64,000 nt of DNA from Rhodamnia argentea. Lineage: Eukaryota > Streptophyta > Magnoliopsida > Myrtales > Myrtaceae. Positions 35,401 to 47,858 of the stretch are shown piece by piece; within the stretch, counting starts at the first letter, position 1, and each line of letters opens with the position of its first letter. The notes beneath the pieces are model-generated. The model saw only the letters and a program-made list of their open reading frames with translations, did not search any database and was not told where the DNA came from. Location of the stretch: assembly GCF_020921035.1 (NCBI RefSeq), contig NC_063151.1:24620934-24684933 (forward strand), in the 5' to 3' direction. Position numbers and translations under genes: made by a program.

Positions 35401-37265
35401 GAATTTCGAGCTTTATACTCATTTTCCTTCGAAGTAAGAAGTTCAAGCCATTCGAGCTTTTGGCTCTGTATATTGCTCGGAAAAATTTGCGTGGATCAAA
35501 AGGGTTTTAAAGCTCGAGAATCTCTTGAGCTCGAAGAGAAAAACCGATGTGTCAGTTCCCCCATCTATTTCATCGTCATATCTAGTATAAAGCGTCGCAT
35601 CACCCAAACGATTATTCGATGGAAAACATTAATCATCTGTGCCGTGCGTCGATTTATTTCAAAATTATAATCAAATTAACTTATATACAATCTAACAAGG
35701 AGGGGATGAATCTAGACGATCGGTAAAGTAGCCATGGATCATTCTCGAGAGGAGACCTAAAGGAGTAGGGAACCTTTTTTCTCCAATGCGGCTGTTGATT
35801 CTCGATAATCAAATTCTTCACGATAACCCAATTCGATTCGACGTACTTCTATAGACATTCGTTTTTGTTGGCCTCTTACAAGTACTAAATTTTTCTTCTT
35901 TCTTTTTTTCCCTCCTTCCAATTTTCGCTTCAGACACCAACATGAAATGGTCATGAGTCAACTACACAACTATGCAAAAATGTAAACACAAAAAACACCG
36001 GCAAGATTACCGGCCATCCGATCCAGGGACGTAGGTTTTTTGGTGGATGCTCTCTGTCGGATCTCTAAGGAACGACCAACTGCACCCCTAAGCTGCACCC
36101 AGAGCTTGTAATCAAAAGCAATCTATCGAATAACTGGGGCAACACTTTTAGTGAAAATTTAAGGAAGTACTTCCGCGATGACCGAGATGAGAGAATGCGT
36201 GAATCACGGATAAAGACGAATAGATGATGCCGCTTAATCTCTGAAACGGCCTGTGCCAGTTAAAGAACAGGAACAGCCCGCCAATGGAGAGAGGCACGAA
36301 TGGTTTACAAGAATAAAGTGCTTTACAAGTAGGGTTCAATTGATTCTGTCTGTCGTAATTTCTTATCGGAATCACTCGCCAAGCCGCCCTCATTAATCTA
36401 GAAATGGTCATAAGCTGGCAAGAGAAAGCACACGCCCCACTCTGAGTCTCTCAAGTCTGAGATGCACTACTAAATCAGCAATCACGGAACATAAATCAGG
36501 GCGTGTTGCAGCAGAGGCACCGCCTCGGCTGCAATCTCCAATGAAAGTTACTCTCATTCTTCCTCCAACTGTGGAATCAAGAAACAAAAGTTCCCGTCCC
36601 TCATGCCAGGCACTCCGTTTGGTTTTCGACACTGCTCTCAGCTATAAGCCGAGAACCAAATGGAAGAAACACCAACGCACAGGAAAATACTTTAACTACA
36701 ACAACGACGACGACGACAATGACAACAACAACAACAAAAATTTGACAGCAATCATACAATTACGAAACTAGGTTAGCACAAGCTGTTCTGAGTCTCCTGA
36801 CTGCACTCCTACATAAGTATGTACAACATTAATGGACAAAACTTTTCCTATCAAAAGTTTGCGTCTTCACTGAAAGCTTTTTCACTGCCTTTAAGTTGAC
36901 GCGTTTTGAGAAGCTAAATAATTACATACCAGGGTGTCAATGGGACTGCTGTCGTCATTGAATAAAGCAGACCTCTGGTGTCTCAAGTTTCTTTTGCTTT
37001 CACTGCTGAAAAATAAAGGATCTATTGGCATTAACATCAGTTAGCGGTTCAGGTGTGCACCCTGAAAACCCACACCCGTGAAGCATATCATAAGTGGATG
37101 AAAAATGTTAAGGTAGATTCCTCGAGGAAGCATATGAAACTAGGAGGGATAATCATATCTGCTGTTAACAGGATTTGTTTGATTTGTGAAGGGTAAGGGT
37201 ATTGTAGTCATCTCTAAAGCAGCTCCTGCAGCACAATTGCCAATGATATGCCCCGAGTCAGTCCA
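35401..37265. other. spacer and 3' flank of the PIG-F gene
   Basis: No gene is recognised. Minus-strand frames of 74-87 codons (36148-36632) have no known domain and may lie in an extended 3' untranslated region of PIG-F. A CAA/CGA triplet-rich patch occurs at 36695-36740. Confidence 0.4.
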
Positions 37266-39692
37266 CTAGTCTACTTTCACATGATGATGTCCATGTCGAA
37301 GGAGAATAAAGCCCAGAGATGCCACCATTCCAACAAGATACCCTATTATGGCTCCGTAACTCACACAGATAGGCCACTCCTGTTAAAGAGAAGGACATGA
37401 ACAGCGCCTTATAATATAAAGAGATGCAATATGCTCCACTGAAGAAACTAAACAGAGAAACAGATATTTAAAAAGCAACTTTTACATAAACACAACAGGG
37501 TGAATTTCCATCCGACTTTCAGAAGATGCAATTCGTGGTATGAATAAATAGAAGCTAGATCAAATGAACTTAGAAACCTTCCTCCTTATAAGAAGTCAAA
37601 AACTAGTTCACTTCAAAAGAAAAGAGTCATGACTACTATACTTCTTTCTTTTCTTCTTTCACTTATTTTAATCATCTTGCTGATAGGTCTGCAGAGCCAG
37701 ACATCCAAGATCTACAAATTAGCAGACAACCTTTCAGCTTGGCATAAAACTAGACAACAAGTAACAAACTTAAATCATTAACTCATTTCCTCAGCTCAAA
37801 AAGGAAAAGTCACACACAGTGTTGGAAATGTGACATAGCTAAAGTAATCAGAAATCAGTGGTCCTACATACAATAATGAAAATTCCAAACAAACCATCAG
37901 TAGCTTTGCATCAATTCCTTCAGGTAAGAGTGCAATACAGAGTCACGTAAGTCGTATCCCCTCCAAGGACGAATCCATTTCCGACTAAGAAAAACCCTCA
38001 AATGAAGGTAGTTGCAATGACCCAAGAGAGCACTATCTGGGTAGAGAAGTGTCATAAACAGAAACAACTGGAGTAACAGAAAAGTTTTCCAGATTTACCT
38101 ACACAGAATCCACATCAAACACTGACGAGCTTGTAGTAAGGAGAAAGTACCTGCCATGGCCTTTCCCAATCAAGTGGCATAGGCCATGCACCAAACCAAG
38201 CTCCAATAATTGCACCATGAGCAGGCAGGCAAATCATGAAATCCATAGAACTGACTGGCCTGTACATTCAGATAAAAGTTAGGCCCAATGTTGAAGAGTA
38301 AAGGCTCTCGTGAAAGATCCTTTAACAGTGAAAACATGAAAAAGTACCGCGCCATGGATGTGACATGATTTTAGAAAACAAAATACTAGAGAGTAAATTA
38401 CTTTGTACATGCAAAGATACGTTGCCAACTGTTCCATGAGGCACCGAAAACACAAGCGGCCGGCACAACCTGCCAAAGGATGAAGAATTAGTTTTAGAAA
38501 GACTACACTAGCCAGTAGCCACTAAACAAACTGATGCAACATGTACAGACAGCAAGACTCCAATTACGAGTTTTCCAGACTAGAAGATGACTGATACTTT
38601 TCTCAATAGCCAATAATACTTTTCTCTATGCTCAGGTTAGCTATTAATGGCCAAATAGAACAGAAAATAACATTGGAGGCCCACTAATGAGCAGATTTAA
38701 CAGATAACATGCCAAAAACGCAGCACTAAGGTAAGCCTGCAAGAAGAAACATATAGCCATATTTCCAAAGGAATCAAAAGTGAGAACAAAAACTTACAGT
38801 CAAGGTCGACATCATGAGGGACCAATTAATGGTATTCACTAAGTACCTGTGGAAGAGTAGAACAACAACTGACATCAAAACATTCAGCAGGAAACCGACA
38901 GTTCAAGTGAACTCCCAGTTACATTCCAGATGAGTTGGTAAGCTCATCTCATTGTTCTAATCTCCACCCCACTAAACAAACTCGTATAGATCCTTGTAAG
39001 AACGAATGAGCAAAAACCTAACATCCAAAAACTACTCACTGTGTCCCAACAGGCGCACCCAACGCAATAGCTCCCAAAGCATTAACAAGAGCCCCTGCAA
39101 ATTTTTATACATGCAAACTATCGACAAGGGAACTTGAAATGCCGCGTAAGTTAGAAATTCAATACAGGACAAAAAATCTTCTAAAAGAAGAAAACAGACC
39201 GGCCGGCAATGCAAGCGCACCACGAATGAGAGCTCTGATATACTGCGGAGATTTGCAAAAAAATGCTGAGATACGAACTCCAGTGAACTAAATTCCAAGT
39301 TATCGATGAAAGATGGAAGAAACAAAAGCTACCGAGGTTTGTGCAGGCCTCTCTCGGACAAGACTGTAGAGAAGGATCACGACCGGACACTCCATGACCT
39401 TAAACCACAAAAACCTCACAAAATCAACTGAGAAAGCCCCGAAGACGGTGGCGCGTAAGCTAGACGACAGCGAGAGAGAGGCGATGAAATTAAGTACCCA
39501 AACGAGGCGGAGAGTTCGAGAAGGATCGGAGACGAGATCGACGGATTCGACGGCGCGAGCGATCCACAATGCCGCCGCCAAGATCAGCCCGCATGCCAAG
39601 TGGAGCGAGAAAGCGTAAAGCGAGGCGAGTTCTCCGGTCGTGGAAGCTTCGTCGGAGGTCTTCGGCTTCCTCTTCTTCTTCGTCCCCTCCAT
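37266..39692 (-). CDS. PIGF: GPI-anchor biosynthesis protein PIG-F
   Basis: Seven exons on the minus strand: 39692-39333, 39242-39200, 39094-39040, 38846-38798, 38469-38402, 38259-38151 and 37379-37266. The product is 265 residues, with GT-AG borders and consistent phases throughout. The protein is mostly membrane helices (LYAFSLHLACGLILAAALWI; LVWVLNFIASLSLSSS; and others). It ends with the diagnostic block WNSWQRIFACTKPVSSMDFM, then GAIIGAWFGAWPMPLDWERP, WQEWPICVSYGAIIGYLVG and a His-rich tail. PIG-F is an ER membrane subunit. It stabilises the ethanolamine-phosphate transferases (PIG-O/GPI13 and GPI7) in GPI-anchor assembly. The N-terminal extension MEGTKKKRKPKT is plant-like; the animal protein is about 220 residues. 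Several exons are very short (43-68 nt). Confidence 0.93.
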
Positions 39693-40300
39693 GGTCGCCG
39701 AATCGGCCTGATTCCAACCGGTGGGAGTCGTCGTTTGAAAAGAAGAGACGGTCCGAAACAGAGTAGCCGGGTCGAATATTGGCCTCGGTTTGGGTCGGGT
39801 CGGGTCGACTGATGTGCAAGTTTTGTCTTTTTTTTTTTTTGTCTTTTTTCTTTTTCCAATGGGATTGATAAACGAGATAATTATTTGCAAACTTCATTTG
39901 ATTTTTCATTTTGGCCTGTCATGTTATTTACAAAATTACGATTTCAAAACGATAATGAGATAACAATTTTAACTCCAAAGTACCAATTTGGACTCAAATC
40001 AATTCGATTTAGAGCTGAGTCTTTTGTTTCCGAGTACGGGCGGTATTGCTAACTCCGTCCTTATAGATTGAACTCCTTCCACGTGGATTGTTCCAAGCAT
40101 ATCGATGTGCTCAATTTTATCCGGGTCGTTCTCCTTCTATTTGGTCCATTCGAGCATCTCGGTGATTCCGCATCCCTCGCTCGTTCACCACATCTGCACA
40201 CTTAGAATACACATATTATCCACTTCAACCATGCGGGCGCGTCATTCCAGCTCGATTTCTTGGTGAAGTATCTAAAATACTGCCTCAGGCTCCTGACTCA
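39693..40300. other. upstream flank of PIG-F
   Basis: T-rich tract at 39826-39841, then mixed spacer with no gene or repeat ends recognised. The frame upstream of the PIG-F ATG stays open for about 65 codons, but its Lys-rich sequence looks like leader, not protein. Confidence 0.4.
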
Positions 40301-40304
40301 GGGT

Positions 40305-41170
40305 AGGATATGCATGGTAACACTTCTGAAGGTGGATTTCTATACCGGAAGTGCTTCTAGAATAGAAATCCGTTTGGTGATGTAACTTCCAAAGCATAAA
40401 TCTGTTTGATAAAGAAATTTCTATTTCTGAAGTTGTTTTTTTCTCAATTTGAGAAGTTACAAAAAAAAAAAAATTACTTCTCAATCGAAGAAATACTTCT
40501 TGAACGGAAGAAAAAAAACTCAAAAAGTAATTCTCATCTCACCCTCTTTTCGGTCATGCCTGCTTCCACCAACCTTTGCCGCCGCCCACTGCTAATCACC
40601 GCCTACCTCCACCCACGGTCCCCGGCCCTAATTGCCGACCACCACCATCGCCGGCCACCACGGACCTCCATCGGCCGACGCCCATCGCCGCATGTGACCA
40701 CCGCCAACCGTCGACCATCGCCCAACGCCGCCCACCGCAGACCTCCGCCGACCGCCGCCCACCATCACCACTCGCCAAACGCCTCTCGTGGCCAACCACT
40801 ACCCATCGCCGCCCGCAACCATCTCTATTAGCCGCCAATCGCTGCTGGCTATTGCCCATAGTTGGTTGCCAACCACCGTCGTCTCCCACGACCAACCGTA
40901 GACCGCCGTGTCGCCCACCGCCATAGTCTACCGTCGACCTCCGTGCGGAGTAAATATTAAAAATGAAGAAGAAATTTTTCGACCCTCGACAATAATTTTT
41001 CATAGAAGATTTTGCATTAATAATGTTTATAATGTTTCAGAAGTAGAAATTTTCAATCGTTATCAAACGAAAATCCCCGATCGTAAATCAACTTTTGCTT
41101 TTGAGAAGAAGTAGAAAAATCAACTTATGGTTAGAAATTAATTTCTGAAGTAGAAGTACCGTCATGGGCG
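40305..41170. mobile_element. non-autonomous hAT-like element with a His/Pro-coding GC-rich core
   Basis: The outer parts repeat 'acttctgaag', 'gaagtagaa' and 'aatttctatttctgaag' in opposite orientations (40320-40530 and 41035-41160), an imperfect foldback. The core (40560-40930) is a degenerate run of 'ccgccgaccaccgcc'-like words. It is open in several frames and would translate to His/Pro/Arg-rich peptides. It has no transposase. I treat the core as satellite-like filler, not a gene. Confidence 0.5.
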
Positions 41171-43422
41171 CCCTTATTAGTATTTTCTAGGGACCTCGAT
41201 ATCATTTTGTCATTGCCCGCTCACTTCCTAGCATTTGCAACGAGGAGCTGTTCCCTCGACTCCGCTGAGCTCAGCATGATCACAATTTCTATTTTCTTCT
41301 TGCTTTTCACTTGCATGCTCTTCCTAGGGCATGAACGAGAGGACTGCAAGGTGATGTTTCCCCTAGTGGATGTGACTTGAGTGGAGGATCCCACAAGGCC
41401 AATAATTTCACTTGCTTGTTGAGCATGAGCACACACAGAATCTGCAATTTTTGCTGCTCCCAGAGCCGCCATGTTAAGTGTTGGCATAGGACTGTATGGT
41501 GCTCTGCTGTATCCTCAAACAGAGGAACGTAGTGAAACGAGAATGGGCATGGATGACGAGCCAAGTCAGGTAGATCCAGGAACAGCATGGCTAAGCTCTG
41601 GCAATGGAAGATCAAAGAATCTGGTCTGCACTGGATCATATGTTGTTCTGCAAGTACTCGCTGCCGCTGTATCTTGAATAGCGCCTAATCAACAATTGAC
41701 TAGTTCTGATACGAGGAAACGATTCAGTTCCAGGGCCAAAGATAGTAGTCCTCGAACGAGCAATCAAGATCACACTGAGAGACTAGCCGCGTGAATAGAG
41801 AGTCCGAATTATTAAGAAAACTTGTGCTGTGGAGCTTGGGAATCCTTCTAGATGGTGATGGCCCCATTTAGTGCAGCGCAGTGCCACTGAGGCGACTATA
41901 CTGAGGAGCATTTGGATGTACCGTCGTGCCTAGTGTATTTGAGGGAAAAGCTTCAATTTGGAATCATCTACATAGGATCCCATACAGAAGCAGCCTTACA
42001 TATTGTGAAACGATGCTGGTATAGTTCGGACCTGGTTTCTTTGTCTCGGGAGGATAGTTTGTCTCTTGATTAGTGTTGAACTGGCGATCACTGTCCAGGC
42101 TGTTCAAGAATACCCTCATGAAATGGTCTATTTCCTCTGTCTGTGACGAAACTATTGATGTCGCTAGGGCTCTTCTAGATGTTTGCAAGCAATAATCAGT
42201 ATAGCAGCTGAACAGGGTTCTTCGTCATCTACTTATGGGCGACATGGTTGATACAGGTCGAGACTAAAGGCCTATTCCATACTTGTCTCCCTGGGCAGCT
42301 GAACAAGTTGCGAGGATTTCATGGGCTATGATCCGTCGCTCTCTTTGCAGCTCTTTGGGAAATGGCAGAGACTACTTAGATATGAATTATGACAGCATGG
42401 ACATTGCCAATTTGCCATATCAGACTTTACTTGCAATCCTATTGAATTCAATGATTGTTAGCTACCTGGGCATGTGGTTTCCACGCGACCAAGCGTCGCC
42501 TGTGCCCCAAAAAATGATCGTAAGGGAACTCCAGGTGATTGGATAGACAAACCAAGTCTGCATAGGCTACTTTAACTAGACTGATAGCTTGTGTGGAACC
42601 TCAAAAATCCACAGACCTCTTTAAGACTAACACTGAGATACCTGGATCGGTAATGTAATCTAAAATTCTGGAGCACTCTTCATCAGATTAAAGTCTCAGG
42701 CTAATATTTTGAGCACGTCTAGGAGTATGAAACAGTGAGATGCCGAGACAGTAGGCCGTAATCCCACTAAAAGCACCATCTAGATATGAGAGATGATTGG
42801 AAGCGCATTAAGAGTGTCGCCCATAAGAGATTCGTGGAGCTTGTCTTCTTGATATTTGACTGACCACACTTCTCGAACAGATCAATCAACCCAATCCAGC
42901 GAATACGGAGACAAGTAGCAGCCATTGACATTGATGAAAATGTCAAACAAGCAAAAATGTCAAAGCCACATATCTCCGTTTGGGCGGATGTGAGTGACTA
43001 AAACGTCACAATATCAGAATAGAGGTTTCTTCTGTGACGGAAAAGTAACACCCACCAAAGACCGGCCAATTTTCTATGTTGTCCTTGCAAAGTGTGAATC
43101 CAATTGTGGAGTTGAGTTGAGAATCTAGTCATCACTAGGAGAAGGGAGAGGTTTGCCTTTGTAGTCCTTCCGGGCCATCGATTTCGCTATTGAAACTTCT
43201 TCCCCGGAAAGATCTACTTCCACCTCCCCTGCATCCATCCCTTATCATGTTTTCCCTAGCATCCACTTTCCTATTTACTCATTCTTCTCTGCTTGTCTAT
43301 GCAACTGTAACCCCGCCCCCACGTGCCGGTACAGATTTTCTCATTTTGCCGGTTTATTGTGCTTCTGCTGAATCACTCTTGCCGTAGCAAGATGTGATTT
43401 TCCAAATCGAGGGAACCAAAAA
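41171..43422. other. unassigned 2.2 kb and promoter of the receptor kinase
   Basis: The composition is near that of coding DNA and there are several frames of 70-110 codons on both strands (41221-41639 and 41964-42546). None has an intact start-to-stop structure or a domain I recognise. It may be the remains of a gene. The last few hundred bases before 43423 form the promoter and leader of the receptor kinase; no clear TATA box was chosen. Confidence 0.35.
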
Positions 43423-46400
43423 ATGTTACTTATTAGCTGCATATTTCTTGCACTAGTGCAGCACTGGCTTATCGTTGCCAGTCGAGCTCAAGCAGCTCTA
43501 AGTCCTCCGTATCACCCTCATCCTCACCCCCGCCACTCGCTGCTTGGAGACAGGGCTGCTCTTCTTGAATTCAAGAAGTCGATCAGATCCGACCCGAATT
43601 CCGCGCTTGGTAACTGGAACGCAACAGTTGATGTCTGCAGCTTCACTGGAGTCATCTGCAATGCACAGCATCACCGAGTGGTGAATCTCACCTTAGAAGA
43701 CCAAGGCCTAGAGGGGCAGCTCTCGCCTTTTCTATCGAATCTTACGGGTCTTCGGTACTTGAGCCTTGCAAACAATAACTTTTTCGGGATGATTCCTCCT
43801 GAGCTTTCATCCCTTCGACGCCTTCACAGTCTCTGGTTGTATGGAAACAATCTAGAGGGTCCTATACCGCATTCATTTGCTCTTTTAACCAATCTTCTTA
43901 CGCTTGTTCTACTGGATAACAAGTTGACAGATACACTTCCAGTCTCTCTCTTTGCAAACTGCACCAAATTGAAAAACATAGACCTCTCGATGAACTCCCT
44001 TGAAGGAGAGATCCCACCAGAGATCGGAAATTGCCGTGATCTCTATCAACTTTTTCTGTACAACAATCAATTCACCGGCCATTTACCCGTCTCTCTAGGA
44101 AATGCTTCACAAATGATCAGTATCGATGTAGAATATAACAAGCTCGAAGGCCCGCTCCCTTCAGATATTGTGGAGAGGCTCCCTTTGCTGGAAGATCTTC
44201 ATCTTTCATACAACAAAATGCAAAGTCACGAAGGCAACACCAATCTTGACATTTTCTTCACATCCTTAGCAAATTGCACGGAACTGCTTGAACTGGAACT
44301 GGAAGGCATGGACCTAGGAGGGAGCTTGCCAAATTCCATTGGCCAACTTAGTGTCCACTTAAAAACCTTGTTACTTGAACAGAATCAGATTTTCGGATCG
44401 ATTCCCCCAGCCCTGGGCAGATTTCCCAATCTTTCTTTGTTGAACCTATCATCGAATCTCCTTCATGGACCGATCCCGGAAGAGATTAAGGGGTTGTCAA
44501 GTCTAGAACGGCTCTTCTTATCTCACAACTTGTTCAGAGGCAAAATTCCGACCATATTGAGCCAGCTTCCTCATTTGGGTCTTCTTGATCTGTCATATAA
44601 CAAATTCTCCGGGGAAATCCCGGCAAGTCTCGGGAATATGGTTCGAATGAGCTCACTTTTTCTTAACAACAATCTCCTTTCAGGAAATATACCGCCATCA
44701 CTGGGAAGATTGTCCCAAGTGAACCAGCTAGATTTGTCGCATAATCAGCTATCGGGAAGAATTCCGCCGGAGCTATTACTGGGCATTAATGAGATCAGAT
44801 TATATTTAGGTCTGTCTCACAACAATCTTGAAGGCCCTCTACCACTTGAGCTCAGCAAGCTCGAAAAGTTACAAGTCATGGACCTCTCCTCCAATAACCT
44901 CAACGGAAGTATCTTCTTTCAGATATTGAGCTGCATTGAACTGAAAGCCATAAATTTCTCGCACAACTTGCTCGAAGGACGCCTTCCAGATTCCCTGGGC
45001 GATCTGAAGAACCTAGAGTCCTTGGATGTTTCTTGGAACCGGCTCTCCGGACCCATCACCGCAAGCCTGGGCAAGATCGAGAGTCTGAGATTTCTAAATC
45101 TCTCGCACAACGACTTCCAGGGCATGATCCCATCAGGAGGCATTTTCAAATCCATCAATTCTCTGTCATTCTTGGGGAATAAGCGCCTGTGCGGGACGGT
45201 TCCAGGCGTACCAGTTTGCTCTCGAAAGAAAACTTGGTTCCGGTCACGAACTTTCTTGATCATTTTCGTCGTGCTCATATCTGCATCAGCATTCCTGTTG
45301 ACTATATGCTGCGTGATTGGATATCGGCGCTTCAAGATGATTACTTCTTCTGGGATGACTGAACCGATAAATGCGCCAAAGCCACCAGACCCGGTGCCTA
45401 ATTTTCCAAGAATCACATACAAAGAATTGGCGGATGCCACTGGCGGATTTGATGACCAGAGTCTGGTTGGATCAGGTAGCTATGGACGTGTATACAAGGG
45501 AGTTCTTCCTGATGGAACAGCCATAGCAGTGAAGGTGTTACATGTCCAATCGGGAGATTCCACCAAGAGTTTCAACAGGGAATGCCAAGTTCTAAAGAGG
45601 ATCCGGCACAGGAACTTGATAAGGATAATAACAGCTTGCAGCCTCCCGGATTTTAAGGCCATCGTCCTCCCTTTCATGGCAAATGGGAACCTCGACAGCC
45701 ATCTCTATCTTCATTCAGGAACGGGCTTGAGCTCGAGATCTTCTGATTTGACCCTCGTCCAGAGGGTGAATATCTGCAGTGACGTAGCCGAAGGAATGGC
45801 TTATTTGCATCACCATTCTCCGGCCCGAGTCGTACATTGTGACCTGAAACCAAGCAATGTTCTTCTCAATGATGACATGACTGCATTGGTTTCTGATTTT
45901 GGAATAGCGAGGCTGATTATGTCGGCCGGAGGTGGAAATGCAGCACTTGTCGAGAACATGGGAAATTCCACAGCAAATATGCTGTGCGGATCTATCGGAT
46001 ACATTGCCCCAGGTAAAGATCTCCAGTATAAAACTCATTCCTAAGGATTTGCACGTTTGAGGTCTGTTCAATGCTAGAGAAATTCAGTACCGTTGATTGC
46101 TTTTTCAGGAACAAATGTTAAGTCTTTTAAGTTACTTATTTGTTGATGAGATTGCTTCGAACTGTCCAAAACTACCGGACATCTTCTAAACTTTTATTGC
46201 AGAGTACGGATTTGGGTCGAACACATCTACAAAGGGAGATGTTTACAGCTTCGGCATCCTGGTCCTCGAGATGGTGACTAGGAGGAGACCGACCGATGAT
46301 ATGTTCGTTGGGGGACTGAACTTGCACAAATGGGTCAAGAGCCATTACCATGGGAGGGCTGAAATGATTATAGACTCCTCATTGTTAAGAGCTTCGAGAG

Positions 46401-46618
46401 ACCAATCTCCCGAAGTGCAGAAGATGTGGGAGGCCGCCATCGCGGAGCTCATAGAGTTGGGTATCCTTTGCACGCAGGAGTCGCCTTCCACAAGGCCGAC
46501 AATGCTCGACGCCGCCGACGACTTGGATCGGCTCAAGAGATACCTTAGCGGAGACACTACTGCAACTTTCGCATCTTCTCTTGGAATCTCTTCATCCACT
46601 TTCGGGACCGAAGATTGA
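43423..46618 (+). CDS. LRR receptor-like kinase, non-RD type (At2g24130-like)
   Basis: Two exons, 43423-46012 and 46203-46618, give 1001 residues with one phase-1 GT-AG intron. A signal peptide covers about residues 1-27. The LRR N-cap follows (DRAALLEFKKSIRSDP, then NWNATVDVCSFTGVIC), and about 20 leucine-rich repeats run to about residue 590. A transmembrane helix lies at about 609-634 (FLIIFVVLISASAFLLTICC). The kinase domain starts at about 663 with the glycine loop GSGSYGRVY and the lysine in IAVKVL. The catalytic loop reads VVHCDLKPSNVLL, with Cys before Asp, so it is a non-RD kinase, the class that includes immune receptors such as FLS2, EFR and Xa21. The DFG motif is intact (VSDFGIARL), and the APE motif spans the splice junction. 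The best family match I know is putative LRR-RLK At2g24130. The ligand is unknown; an immune role is inference. Confidence 0.93.
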
Positions 46619-47858
46619 ATCTCATATCCATTGTACGGTTAAATCAGTGAATTCTTTTCCTTTTTTTGTGGGCAAAAACAAGATGACAAGTTTCAAATTT
46701 CAATCCCATGCGAAAGAAACATAGTCACATTTCTCACTGAAGATGTCGATGGCATTACCCGTGCATAAGAGAGTAGAGTCTTTTCAAGCTAATTAGGATA
46801 CCCAATGAGTGAATTCAGAGAGATTGAACTTTTATCCGAACGGAGTAGAGAATCTACTTGATGAGATGTCAAAAGGAAACCACTAAAGCGACTTCCGATC
46901 AACTCGTGCCATCGTGATATTTGGTTTGCTGGGAGGAAGAGACTAGTGAGTCCATGGCAGCAACAAGCAGCAGCAAATAAGGTCATTATCTTGCCAAAAG
47001 TTGTGCTGTCTCCGCTGCCTAGCGTGAACGTGCTTGTACAGCGCCGTCCACTATGGCTTGAACGATAGTGGTGGAGCACGCTCGGACACGAGCAGAATCA
47101 TGAAATCCTTAATGTGGTCCATGATGGCATTGTTAGCACGTCAGCAACAATTAGGCGTGAAGAGATGCGATTAGTTTATTGGACAAGAGGAAGGCAGAGA
47201 GATAAAGACGGGTCTGAAACCAAAAGTTTATTCTCAAAAGTGGCTCCTTCCTTTTCCAGACCAGGTAATGGTCTGTGACCCAACATTTAAATCCTCATCT
47301 TCAATTGTTAGGAGTGTTCTTTACATCGAATGCTCGACGACTCGAGCGTTCTCAAGGACCGCCCTTCACCGACTGTAAAGCTGAATTAGATTTTTTTATT
47401 TTTAGAGTCTGTTCCTTTATGGATCACCATCCAGTTTTCAGTTTCCACACAACATGTGATTCTCGTTGTGCGGTGACATGTAGTGAAACTTGCAATCATT
47501 GCACACGATGCTAGACCTCCAAGAAGGGTCGGAAATTTCGACAGCGGGTAATGCTTCGTTAACCAAAACCTCTGTTCAACAATCGATAGTCAACTCCAAG
47601 CATCATCATCCAACTGAAGAAAGCGAATCGGCCACAGAACTTTTCACAATTTCCTGAAACAAGCAAAGTTGGGCTTCCGCTTGAAACCAAATGGGATTCT
47701 ACAATACAGTAACTAAGCTCCAGCAAGCGAAATATGCTAGATTTGGCAGAGAATCTAGCACAAGCTACAGCTCAATCCCCGAACTGAAATCTCGGGGGGA
47801 ATATTATTATGGTAATGATTGGTCGAGAAGTATCCATAGCAGCTAATGCACTAACTCA
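46619..47858. other. spacer between the receptor kinase and the HSP70 cluster
   Basis: The 3' untranslated region of the receptor kinase is followed by sequence without a recognisable gene. A 96-codon minus-strand frame (46789-47079) has no known domain. Confidence 0.4.

Noticed and set aside
39693-39890. N-terminal extension of PIG-F from an upstream ATG
   Set aside because: It would add a Lys-rich, low-complexity leader of about 66 residues that no PIG-F has. The ATG at 39692 gives the usual MEGTKKKRK-type start.
40406-40926. His/Pro-rich proteins of 116-141 codons
   Set aside because: The sequence is a GC-rich degenerate repeat inside a non-autonomous element and is open in several frames at once. 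There is no sign of selection for one frame.
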